From Rotaria socialis (Eukaryota; Rotifera; Eurotatoria; Philodinida; Philodinidae): a stretch of 64,000 nucleotides of DNA. This document shows positions 30,101 through 41,026 of the stretch, piece after piece (position 1 is the stretch's first letter; each line of letters begins with the position of its first letter). Location of the stretch: the NCBI GenBank assembly GCA_905331475.1, contig CAJNYU010002647.1, positions 1 through 64,000 on the forward strand, in the 5' to 3' direction. Below the pieces are notes generated by a model. The model was not told the DNA's origin and did no database searches. It was given only the letters and a program-made list of their open reading frames with translations. A program made the position numbers and the translations under genes.

Positions 30101-33100
30101 TTGATTCGATTCGATATTGTTTACGTTTACGAAAGGATTGGGTTGATTTAAAACGTCTTTATCGAGCTGTATGGTCAATTGATGATGAATCTATCAAAGA
30201 TGCTGATGTTTCATTGATACTCTCTGAACAAATACTTGGTTTTATTGACGATTATCATACAAGTCAATTATATGATGAATTAAATGATTCCGATAAAAAT
30301 AATGATCTTGAAAAACTTCTGATCGATTGTCGAAAATACTGTGATGAACATGATAATTCTTTTCGTTCTGTATATGCTGGTTTCCCACAAGAAACAGGTG
30401 CATTAGCATGGAGTTTTTCACCTATAACACATGTTTTATTTCTAAATGAATTTTACACACTTGTTGTTCTTGGTAGATATCAAGATGACGATAAAAATCA
30501 TTTTATTGAAACGTATACAGTTGCTATGATTAATATGCAAACAGGAAAAGTAAGAATTTTGTTTTTGGTAATAAATTGATGTACACAGAAAAATTTGTTT
30601 CTTTTTTTAGGTCGATAAAATAGTTTTGGGTGAAAATTTTAATAAAATTTGGGATGGATATATAACTAAAAATGGAAATAAAGTATATCTATTTGGAGTT
30701 GAAGGTGTAAAAACATTTAGTAGTCGAACAGGTGACATGCTAAGTGAAAGAACATTATCATGGGATAACAAATCGTTTTGTAATAAAGCTTATTGTATGA
30801 CAACTAATGAAGAGTAAGTTAATTGAAAGAAATATAGATTTTACTGTTTTTTCTCTTGCTCGTAATGCGGCATGTTTAGAATGAGAAAAGTTAGTTCAAG
30901 ATGTAAAACTAACATCATTAATTAATTTTCATTTGTTTTTTTTTTGTTCATTTAGAAGTTTATATTTTAAATGGTCCATAGTTTTATTTATTGTCAAAAA
31001 CATTTGAAATCTTATGTAAGATTGACGTCAATAGCTGCTGAAATTCCTTTAAAAGCTATGCCAAGAATAGTAGTTGATACTAATCGTATATAAACATAAA
31101 TACTAATATTTCTTTATAATAGGCCATGAAAATCTTATTTTTTGCTAGATGAATTTACACTGCTTTTGCAATTTCATAAGTTTAGAATTCACTATCGTAT
31201 ATATCATAATCGCGCTCTATGTATCATGTTGAATTTTCGAAGAATTTTTAGCTCATTTCAAAACACATATTATTATAAGATCTAAACAATGAATTGATTA
31301 GATGTATATTCGCATGAATTTTTCGCTATAGATTCTATTCTCTCACTGCATAAATCCTGGACTTGCATAATATTTTAAATTTCATACGTATTATTTGCTA
31401 TTGAACAGAACCTTAGATGTTAATCCTCTAGCACATAAAATTACTTTTTTTTCTTGATTCTGGTGCTTAACAACTCAAGTATTTAGTTTGTTAAGTAAAC
31501 TAACATCGATCGTCTTGACACAGAAGAAAAAAAAGCATGATTGTGCAATTCCAGGAGTATTCTATAATACTAATTGCACTTATTTTACAGGTGTTTAGTG
31601 GTGGCCAATGAATTTCGTGTTATAGCGCTGGACGAAGTTGATGAGGACGCAATTTATCGAGTATGCTTTCGTGAGATTTTACCATTCTCTTATTTCAGAT
31701 ACTTTCGGAATTACTATGATTAAAAATAAAATAAACTTTTCTTTCTTCGGGACTTGAATGAAAACGAAAAAAAATTGTGTTCACATATATTTCTAAAATC
31801 ATCATGATCATTAAACTAAAAAGAACGTACTTCTCAAGATCCAAAAAAAAACTCAAAATACATACACTACAAACACTAATTTGTATTCGTTAAATAAAAC
31901 ATATTTATTTGCAATGAGAACCTTTCTATGATCATTTTTAATATTATAGAGTAGTCGCATACCAATAAAAGCTGCATCGTTACAAATAGAAAACAGTGCA
32001 AATGTTGATGTTTGTGTGAGATTTGTTGGTGCTAACGATGATTATATTCTTTGTCTAATATTTGATGAGAATGATCATGTACTTATTTCACTGTGGTCAT
32101 TACATGAACATGATGAAATCTTGCCAATGCGTTTTACTTTGATTTATCACAATGAATCGTCACTGGATCTATTTGATTTACCAGCAAATAATAGTGAACA
32201 CTTATATATTGCAAGTACCGATGGAGATTTTCGAATGTTAGATTTGTTCAAAATCAAACCTAAAACGAAAGTACTAGCTTTATCTACTGATGATACGGCA
32301 CAACAATCAAACGTTTTACAAAATAAAAAATTAGATCATCTAGTTTGTTTATCTGATGATATGATTGCTATATCGACAATTGAACATATGAACTTTTTTG
32401 ATCGAAAAAATCTTTCGATTATTCTAAAAAAAATTGATCTTAATGAAACACTATTCAATTGGCATATGATTAATCAAGATGATAATAATAAAATATTAAT
32501 CACTATTGATTCAAGTCAAACATTTATTAAAATGTATCGCCAAGAGAACAATGATCTATCAACATTGAATCCAATGAAAATTAATTTTCGTTCAAACGTT
32601 CAATATATTCAATTGATTCAAACAACAACTATCATGGATAACGATGAAAAGAAACGAACCTATATTTTAATTCTTCTTGGTGATAAAACAATACAATTAC
32701 TCGATACAAATCAATTATCACAAACAAGTTTACAACCCAAAGGATTATTTACTCGAATTAAAAATTATAATGTATGATATATTTATCCTTTGTTTGTTTT
32801 CTGTAATATTTTTCTTAAAATTTTGTTTAGATCAGTAATACATGTATTAGTGCGTGTGAATATGATTTAAATTGTCCATTAGTAATGCAGTCTTCCAATA
32901 ATCGAACGCTAACATCTGAATTATTATATTCATTTAAAAATATGAATATTGAACATATTACTATGTTAAACAATGGACAATATTATGTTGTTGTTAACAG
33001 TGAATATATTGTTTATATTTATTCATTACATAATCTTGATCGTTCAATTTTTGAATATAATCTTAAAATTAAATCTCAATCAAAATTCTTTTCATTTCAA

Positions 33101-34309
33101 ACATACGATTCAAATATAATTATATTTATGTTTATCAATCAATTTATTGTTTTACAATTAAAATTCTATGATATAGAAAATATATTTCGAGTTCAATGGG
33201 AACAAATTTTGTCTATTCCTATTCGTGACGCAGAATATTCTCTTGAATTTACACCCACTAAACGATTTCTTATTCTCAAACAATCATTAAATCTTGAAAA
33301 TGATCCTAATCTTCATGATTTTCGTATTTTTTCTTGTGATAATCAATTTAAAATCTCACCTTTTACAGAACCTATTACATATATTAAATCAAAAATAGTA
33401 TCTAAGGGTAAAATTACTGCATTTATGAGTTGTGTATCCTTGTATACTCGGCCTGTACTCTGGTTAGCCTATCAAGGTACAATATTGCATGTTCGTCTGC
33501 CATCGCATTTAGCTGAACTTGAAATACGTTCTGATTATCATAGTTGGATGCGTCATTCTCTGGCAATATATGGAAAAACCACAGAAAAATCTAGTTTATC
33601 AATTACAATAACAAGTTTAGCCGTAAAATTACCAAATGATTCATGTGTAGCATCGGGTGCAACTGATGGATCGATCATTTTGTGGCATTTGGCAGACAAA
33701 TGTGCTCATGATGTATTGGACTCGATTCATATGGACCAGGTAATGAAAGATATAGTTATAGTTCATTAGTAAAATCTTCAACTGGAAATTAGGCACTTTT
33801 GTCTTCCTCCAATGAGATGACGTAAGGAGAGATAGAATCATTGATGACTTTTCACTGAAAGATTTCTTTCAAGTTTCTATTTCCATCTAAAATGACAACT
33901 GAAGTAGACATTATTTCTAATAAGTATTTCAAGAATAATTTAATACAAAATATTTCTAATTACAATTTTGTTACTTTATTTTTTCGTTCTTTAGATAACT
34001 TGTCTTAAATTCGATATTAATACCAGTCGATTATTTTCATCGTCACTCGATCGTACAATTGCTATATGGTCACCGATTACCTTACTTCATGTTCTTCAAG
34101 TACATATACCTATTCAGAGGATAGATCTTTTTTCTATTTCTAATATTCTTCTTGCTGGTGGTAAATTCTGGGGATTTGGTCGACTCATGATGTTCTATGT
34201 TGGAAATTATTTGCAACAATCACCATCTATACAACAGAACAGTACTAAAAAACATTATCAGAGCGTGCCAAGTGTGCAAGCATCTGAATTAGCAAGTTGG
34301 GCTTTCTAG
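27132..34309 (+). CDS. DUF4062-NACHT-WD40 protein (NWD1/NWD2-like)
   Basis: Eleven exons (27132-27472, 27537-27810, 27882-28056, 28119-28235, 28304-28407, 28468-30549, 30611-30813, 31591-31660, 31950-32771, 32831-33739, 33995-34309) give about 1,803 aa, close to vertebrate NWD1/NWD2. The N-terminal DUF4062 segment is RIFISSTFSDFKVERNELY and VVDMRWGVSD. The central STAND ATPase has a Walker A with the first Gly replaced (AESGCGKTS, near 28749) and Walker B FILLDAFDQ (near 29073). A winged-helix/helical linker follows, then C-terminal beta-propeller repeats, the clearest being CVASGATDGSIILWHL and LFSSSLDRTIAIW. Such proteins oligomerise on a nucleotide switch; in vertebrates NWD proteins are neuronal or signalling factors. 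Exon 6 alone encodes the whole NTPase core. AATAAA at 34319-34324. Confidence 0.88.
28408..28467 (+). other. 60-bp intron lacking stops and keeping frame
   Basis: GTAATT donor after TGG and TTTTTCAG acceptor. It is exactly 20 codons with no stop, so retention would add 20 residues without a frameshift. I treat it as an intron because size and signals match its neighbours, and because the spliced product juxtaposes VPW and GGID as in related proteins. Confidence 0.6.
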
Positions 34310-34384
34310 TAAAACATAAATAAAGTAATTTCATATACGCCATCATGATTTCTTATTAATAGTAACAGAAAGTGTTTATTTTCA

Positions 34385-34495
34385 CTATATGAGCCAGTCC
34401 ATGTAAGCGACGCTCGAACCTGCTGAAATGATGTCATCCGATTTCACTCAATTTTGTATATGTTGTAGAGGGAAGATCGCTGAGAATTTTCACGA
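34385..34495 (+). repeat. Left arm of 111-bp inverted repeat bounding a 6.4-kb block
   Basis: Begins CTATATGAGCCAGTCCATGT and is the reverse complement of 40684-40794 with one difference in 111 positions (T at the GAAATGATG site against C in the other arm). It starts only 76 bp after the NWD-like stop codon. The arm may extend further inward, because its partner is cut by the assembly gap. Confidence 0.9.
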
Positions 34496-36442
34496 AAGGT
34501 GCTTTGAAAAATCTTGAACGCTCGATATTTTATGATCATTTTACGAAAGGCCTAAAAATGACCATTTTCCTTGATCTTAGCTTTATGTGGCTATATCTCG
34601 AAGTTGGCTATATAGAATGGGCTGACATTTTGTACACGCACACAACTTAATGAGTTCTACTTACTGTAGAAGAATTTGCTTCTCAAAATATGGAACTGTT
34701 GAAATTTCATGACTCCTTTGATATAGACGAAAATCAGCGTTTTCGGTAACTTTTCTTCTATATAACGTTTGATTGAAATAAGATGGATGCGTGGAACTTT
34801 CACGACAGATTGAACACTCATAGATCTATGGTTTCTGAAAATTTTAGCCATATATGTTATTTCGTTTAGATACAGCAGGCTCCTGAATAATGGGATCCTG
34901 CCGAAAATAGGTGTTTTTAGGGCGAGTTTTCTCCTATAATATGAGCTAGCTGCGGAGGTGCTTTTTACAAGTTGGTAGTCTGATCTCTGCTCTACAATTC
35001 TATAAAAAAAATCAGCGTGGGATCTCCATAAATGGCCTGTACAGCAAGTCATTTTCGTATAGGGGTGTGTGAGGCATTCGACAAGAATTACCATTGGTTT
35101 CCCATAGACATCACTGGCTATGTCATTAACGACTTTCATGACCGTACATTAGCTATAGAGATGAGTTGTTCGCGAGTTTCTATGCAAGCAAATTGAAAAA
35201 ATATAATACCGTTCTTGAGATATTCAAGTTGTTCTAAGGCCATTTTGGTGAAAAAATCATCCTTCTTTCGATCTTTTTTGGCACCGATATCTCATGAAGG
35301 ATACATCTATTGTAGTTCAAATTTTCACTGTGAGCTTATTTGAAGTTTACAGGTATTTCCTAAAACAAATGAATTCAAACATATCAAAGATATATGATTC
35401 AACTTCAACAGCCAAATCGCTGAAAAATATACAAAGTTTTGGTGTTTTGTGCATTTATGTATCTACTAAACAGATCGCAATTCAGATCTCGAATTAATAT
35501 CACAAAGAAGTTTCTTTATTAAGCAAAAATAGTTTTCTCCAAAGTTTTGTTCGTACTGAAAATGCTCGTCCAGAAATCGAGTTTTCATGTTTTTGTAAGC
35601 ATCCGATATCGTGAAAATCGCCGCGATTTTGGTGATCTTGAAGAAATCGGTGTAAAGTGCTGAGTTATCAGATTTCACAGAGCTGGTAATAATTAAAACA
35701 TACTTTATCGCAACTTTCGGAGAAAAGAACGATTAATCGTGTAATAATCAAAAATTCATATTCACTAATCGCGATTAATCGAAGCTTGCGTTTTAAACGT
35801 GCATGTTTTCTGTTAAATAATCTATATTTTCACATCAAGCATATATCAAATTCTTGTTTTAGAAGTGTAATTATTACAGAACAAAAGAAAGTTTAAAACT
35901 AATTTATTTGATGCCAGTAGGATAGCATTAATTTGGTTTAAAAAATCATCACAATGATCAACGTTTCTATCACTCTTTGTATTCATTAGTTGGTTATAAA
36001 TACGATTAATTGGATTTTTCTTTGATACCTATTTTGATATTATATCTATTCTTTCTAGTGTAAGTAATTGACTTATTTGCGAGTGATCGAGAATCTTTCG
36101 TGTACTTCAAGATCATGTTTGATGAATGCGCCTTTCACGTGCTTTTCACATTTCTTTGTTTGTTATCTTTGGCAGTCTCTTTAATAGATTTCCTTGTATT
36201 TCATTTTTCAAATTTTTTGCTTTTTTTATTCATCTTCGTAAAGAAATAGATATAGTCTTATACAATCATATGATCACCAAAAACAAACACTCAATTTAAT
36301 TTTACACACTCAAAAGAAAATGGTGAAATCTATGTGACATCATCAAGTGAGAACATAGATTGAAATAAATTATTCATTTATTTTTCCCTAGATTCGAATT
36401 ACATTGTTCGACGGCACAGAAATTCAAACACCCACAAACACT

Positions 36443-38500
36443 GCACTAAAAAAAACAATAAAGGTGCTGTACGAAACCTTTCAGGTTTGGTGGTAACTTA
36501 TTAAACCCCTACAGTTATGGTATAAACCTACGAAAACTTTTGTAGGTTTAGTACTAGAAAAAGTTCGGTACGATCATTTTATAAGGTTCTGAAGTGCCAG
36601 AGGTTTCGTACCATACTTTTGTGAAAGTCAAAGTTGAGTCAAGTTTTGTATGAAACTCTTGCACGTTTCGTAATATACCTCTAATAGGTTCGTCCACCTG
36701 AGAAATTGAAGTACTATTCTTTTAAATTTGCCATCACAATCCTCCATGATGTACGCTTATCCTTAAAACTATCAATCTCAGCTATCTATTATAGACTTTT
36801 CAATTTCAATGTTTATATGAGTGTATATTTAGAGCCAATGCCATTGGTTTTTTTGCACATTGTCCAACGGAACTATTTGCCAGGTAATTCCATCTTTTGA
36901 ATGGCAATTTTTGGTTTTCTGTTTTAGATTACCCAATTCAAACATCTATCTCAAATCACATTCAATACTCACATTGCTCTTCAAATCTTTGAGGTGAACA
37001 AATAAGACAATTTTACTTGCAACAATTATATTTGTTTTTTCTTCTGCCATAGATTACGAGAATTTATATTTGCAGTTATATTGTATATTGAAAGGGTTAA
37101 ATTTCTTTCAAGTCATTCCATTCAACATTATGTCAGGTAATTCTACACTTAACACTATAACTATATCTTTGTTTTATATTATTAGGTCAAAATGCTCGCT
37201 TCAGGTTTCATTCAACTTTCAAAAAGCTTCTTTCATCCAAGTCGTTCACCTTAGCAATATTTCAGGTAAATCTATATTTGGGATTACTGTATATCCTTCT
37301 TTCCTCTATTGTAAATTATTAAATAGAAATACTCTTCTCAATCTAAATGTAAATCCGAAAATGTTTTGCTTCGTTCAACTTGCAGAACTGAAGAATATTT
37401 CAGGTAACTCAGCATTTTACATAATAACTTTCTTTTCTTTGTTGCAGCGTGTTATATATAAACTTTCGCTTCAAACTAAATTTAACTTTGAAAATTCTTT
37501 TCTTCGCACAAATCACTATGCAACCGAGTGGTATTTCAAGTCATTCTACATTGAACAGTATAGGCGCTTTTTCATTGTTGTAGATTATTTATAGGAAATA
37601 TTTACTTATAGCTAGCCTCCACATATGTTTCTTTCATTCAGATTGCCCAACTAAACAGTTTGGCAAATAATTTCAACACAAAAACTATGATTATTTTTTT
37701 CTATTGCATGATTATTAAGCCGAAGTATTGATATCGGTATGGATGTCATATTTAAACTTTGACTCGGTTCGGATTATTCAAGTCAACAGTCTGGTTATGG
37801 TCTAGTGTTTTTAATAGTTGGCAAGTCTGGCTAATTCATTGAAATATTTTCTATTTGTGTCTTATGTAAAGCCAGTGAAGTAAGGTTGTTCGTTTGGTAT
37901 CCTCCTGTTACATTTTGAACGTCTCATCGTGCATTCCCTAGAGTCTTAATCTCTGAAGCTAAGATTAGGCAACTAGAAATAGCATTTTGAACCCGTTCCG
38001 AACGGTAATTCTCGGAGAGTCATTCTTAATTTGGGTGAATTTGAAATAATAGAAAGAGTTTGCGATGATACTCGTGCAATTCTGACGTTTTAACTTTACG
38101 TATCGAGCTCTGTAAAGCAGAACTATCATTATAACGGCCTGTCTGGCCATCGGAAAATATGAAATTCAAGATGAGTTGATCTGTTTATATTATCTTGAAG
38201 TAGAGTGGTAAACTAATTGAGAACAGCATTATTGACCCCGTTTATTCCTTTTCTGTGTAAGGAATATAGTTGGTAATATGAGTTTTTGGAGTTTGATGAT
38301 CGACATAAAGATTTCTGACGCAAGAAAAGGATAACTTGGATCANGAACTCAATCTGCGAAACCTAACTTTAAGTTTGTCTATTGGAATAAGTTTCATACT
38401 AAACCAGTTTCGTACGATACTTAAAAAGGTTTAGAATTCGTTTCAAAATTCGGAACCTTTTTAAGTTCGGTACGGTAACTTTTTTGTTTTCAGTGTACCA
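36443..38500. mobile_element. Possible nested element with CACTRAAAA ends
   Basis: The left end CACTAAAAAAAACAATAAAG...TGTACGAAAC resembles the reverse complement of 38466-38500 (CACTGAAAACAAAAAAG...CGTACCGAAC). Similarity is imperfect (about 70 percent by eye), and no target duplication could be fixed. The exon-like array lies within it. Confidence 0.3.
36780..37590 (+). repeat. Array of homologous exon-like units, period about 130-140 bp
   Basis: At least five units can be aligned. Each has a T-rich stretch ending in AG (or a degraded form), about 80 bp that translates to a pattern like L-x-L-x-x...F-F-x-Q-V/L-x-x-L-x-x-I-S-G, then CAG|GTAA, then a 45-50 bp T-rich stretch. Phrases include GLNFFQVIPFNIMSG, KASFIQVVHLSNISG, MFCFVQLAELKNISG and MPLVFLHIVQRNYLPG. 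GTAA sites fall near 36881, 37136, 37266 and 37403, with a GTCA variant near 37540. The last units are interrupted, and one near 36930-36990 has a stop. It may be a decayed repeat-protein gene or a minisatellite; I do not recognise the family. Confidence 0.55.
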
Positions 38501-39552
38501 ATGGTGGTAGTTGTGTAAGTAGATTTGTATTAGCTTTCTTTCTAGCTTTTGCTCTATAGGTTTACAGATTCAGCGCATGTGAAGAAGTTGACCTCATTCA
38601 AATTCCAGCTGATCGAACGAAACCAAATAAATGTGTTTTATATACTATTGATAAAATTTTCCTCTTCACCAGTGCAATGTCTAGTGGTGCATGGATAACT
38701 TGTGATTTCTTCTTATTTTTACTGTTATTTCTATGATACCAGATGAAAAAAGGGTTTGATTTTGTTAAAATAAAAGCAAACTGAACAGATTAGATGTAGC
38801 CGATAAAAATAAAATAAAATCTCTATTGGATTGCGTCAAATTAACGATAACCCAATGGTTGATATTCAAAATAATTGGTAAATAAATCGCGATTTATCAC
38901 AATAATCGCTGAAAATATCACAAAAAGACGGCGACTCAGTGCACGATTATCGTTTCAATCGATCGCGATTAATCGCCAATTTTTTGCGGATTTCGAGAGC
39001 ATGAGACAATTTCTTATGCGGCGAACGATATTTAGTTGCGAATTTTCTATGTATTATCATCAAATTTGTAAGTACTATCCAGTTATAGAATTTTTTAGAG
39101 GCTTCAAATGAAAACTGCCTGATAAGTAAGGTACTTTGAGGGTCAACTCTGAAGTTCTGGTGAAGGTTTTGGCTACTTATTGAGAAAAGAGAGGATTCCA
39201 ACAAGGAAAAAACGATAATTTCCATGATGTCCTAGTTAGAGACTACGACAAAAACGTATCTAATTCCATGATGAATGAGTTTGAAGAAAACATGGAAATA
39301 AGAAAAATGGCTGAAAAAATGGTCGATTCATGAAGGTGTCCGACCGTTGCTGAAATATCCTTGTTTTCGTAGTTTGGTTTGAATTCACCATGAACATATC
39401 CTTTTATCTTCACAAAATTTCTCTATTTTTACAGCAGGCAGTTCAAAAAATTCATGAAAACTTCAAAACCAAGGATAGAACCCGCCTACTTAGCCATAGG
39501 CGGCGCGCCAGCTATGCGAGGGGTATCAATTTCTATCCCTATGAAAATTAAA

Positions 39553-39580
39553 GGGTAGCAATAAAAAGTTATTGCTACCC
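39553..39580. repeat. Perfect 12-bp-arm hairpin
   Basis: GGGTAGCAATAA, a 4-nt AAAG loop, then TTATTGCTACCC. It lies about 125 bp before the gap. It could form a stable stem-loop in RNA or be an element end. Confidence 0.85.
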
Positions 39581-39705
39581 CTAATAATACACATTTCGAT
39601 AATTGTTAGAAGAACGCTTATACACGATGAGCCTTGTTTTATTTTCTTCTGAGGCTCTACTTTCATCATGTATGCTGACATTTATTTCTGTCAAGTTTGA
39701 TGTCG

Positions 39706-40683
39706 NNNNNNNNNNNNNNNNNNNNNNNNNNNNNNNNNNNNNNNNNNNNNNNNNNNNNNNNNNNNNNNNNNNNNNNNNNNNNNNNNNNNNNNNNNNNNNN
39801 NNNNNNNNNNNNNNNNNNNNNNNNNNNNNNNNNNNNNNNNNNNNNNNNNNNNNNNNNNNNNNNNNNNNNNNNNNNNNNNNNNNNNNNNNNNNNNNNNNNN
39901 NNNNNNNNNNNNNNNNNNNNNNNNNNNNNNNNNNNNNNNNNNNNNNNNNNNNNNNNNNNNNNNNNNNNNNNNNNNNNNNNNNNNNNNNNNNNNNNNNNNN
40001 NNNNNNNNNNNNNNNNNNNNNNNNNNNNNNNNNNNNNNNNNNNNNNNNNNNNNNNNNNNNNNNNNNNNNNNNNNNNNNNNNNNNNNNNNNNNNNNNNNNN
40101 NNNNNNNNNNNNNNNNNNNNNNNNNNNNNNNNNNNNNNNNNNNNNNNNNNNNNNNNNNNNNNNNNNNNNNNNNNNNNNNNNNNNNNNNNNNNNNNNNNNN
40201 NNNNNNNNNNNNNNNNNNNNNNNNNNNNNNNNNNNNNNNNNNNNNNNNNNNNNNNNNNNNNNNNNNNNNNNNNNNNNNNNNNNNNNNNNNNNNNNNNNNN
40301 NNNNNNNNNNNNNNNNNNNNNNNNNNNNNNNNNNNNNNNNNNNNNNNNNNNNNNNNNNNNNNNNNNNNNNNNNNNNNNNNNNNNNNNNNNNNNNNNNNNN
40401 NNNNNNNNNNNNNNNNNNNNNNNNNNNNNNNNNNNNNNNNNNNNNNNNNNNNNNNNNNNNNNNNNNNNNNNNNNNNNNNNNNNNNNNNNNNNNNNNNNNN
40501 NNNNNNNNNNNNNNNNNNNNNNNNNNNNNNNNNNNNNNNNNNNNNNNNNNNNNNNNNNNNNNNNNNNNNNNNNNNNNNNNNNNNNNNNNNNNNNNNNNNN
40601 NNNNNNNNNNNNNNNNNNNNNNNNNNNNNNNNNNNNNNNNNNNNNNNNNNNNNNNNNNNNNNNNNNNNNNNNNNNNNNNNNNN
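39706..40683. other. Assembly gap (978 N)
   Basis: Run of Ns abutting the right arm of the 111-bp inverted repeat. The open frames that span it are artefacts of N translation. Confidence 0.99.
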
Positions 40684-40794
40684 TCGTGAAAATTCTCAGC
40701 GATCTTCCCTCTACAACATATACAAAATTGAGTGAAATCGGATGACATCGTTTCAGCAGGTTCGAGCGTCGCTTACATGGACTGGCTCATATAG
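40684..40794 (-). repeat. Right arm of the 111-bp inverted repeat
   Basis: Reverse complement of 34385-34495 with one mismatch. It starts directly at the gap edge, so the true arm is probably longer. Confidence 0.9.
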
Positions 40795-41026
40795 AGAAAA
40801 AGATGATTCCTTTTCTTAGTTAACATAGGATTTACTAAATACGAGGACTTTCTCTTCTTTTTTTTCAAGCAAATAAGCATAAAAAGAGTAATTATGAATA
40901 TATTCATCTTTTTATTGTTATTTAGAAAATGAAAAATGAGAGAAGAAGGAAAAAGTGATATGTCCCACAGAAATATGAACGAAAATATTCAGTGAGACGA
41001 TAAGGAACACAACGATGGAATATTAT

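Larger units (their letters stand above)
34385..40794. mobile_element. Putative large inverted-repeat-bounded element or rearranged block (about 6.4 kb)
   Basis: Bounded by near-identical 111-bp inverted repeats between two otherwise adjacent genes. No intact transposase or other gene was recognised inside, but 978 bp are missing (Ns). Content: AT-rich non-coding sequence, palindromic ATTAATCGCGATTAAT motifs near 35775 and 38955, GGTTTCGTAC-type imperfect repeats (36460-36690 and 38400-38500), an exon-like tandem array (36780-37590), and a 12-bp-arm hairpin at 39553. No clear target-site duplication was found. A foldback assembly artefact is an alternative. Confidence 0.45.

Noticed and set aside
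34657-35139. 160-codon minus-strand open frame inside the 6.4-kb block
   Set aside because: No recognisable motif or splice partners; lies in decayed repeat sequence. Possible but unsupported.
37070-37594. 174-codon plus-strand open frame as a simple single-exon gene
   Set aside because: It reads through units that carry splice-like signals and repeat every 130-140 bp; better described as an array than a single ORF.
39475-39520. tRNA-like motifs on the minus strand (TGGCTAAGTAGG and GGTTCTATCC)
   Set aside because: The A-box-like and B-box-like motifs are almost adjacent instead of 30-40 nt apart, and no cloverleaf can be drawn; chance or a badly decayed SINE.
39603-40748. Open frames of 330-380 codons on both strands
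   Set aside because: They consist of translated Ns from the assembly gap; only the few flanking residues are real sequence.
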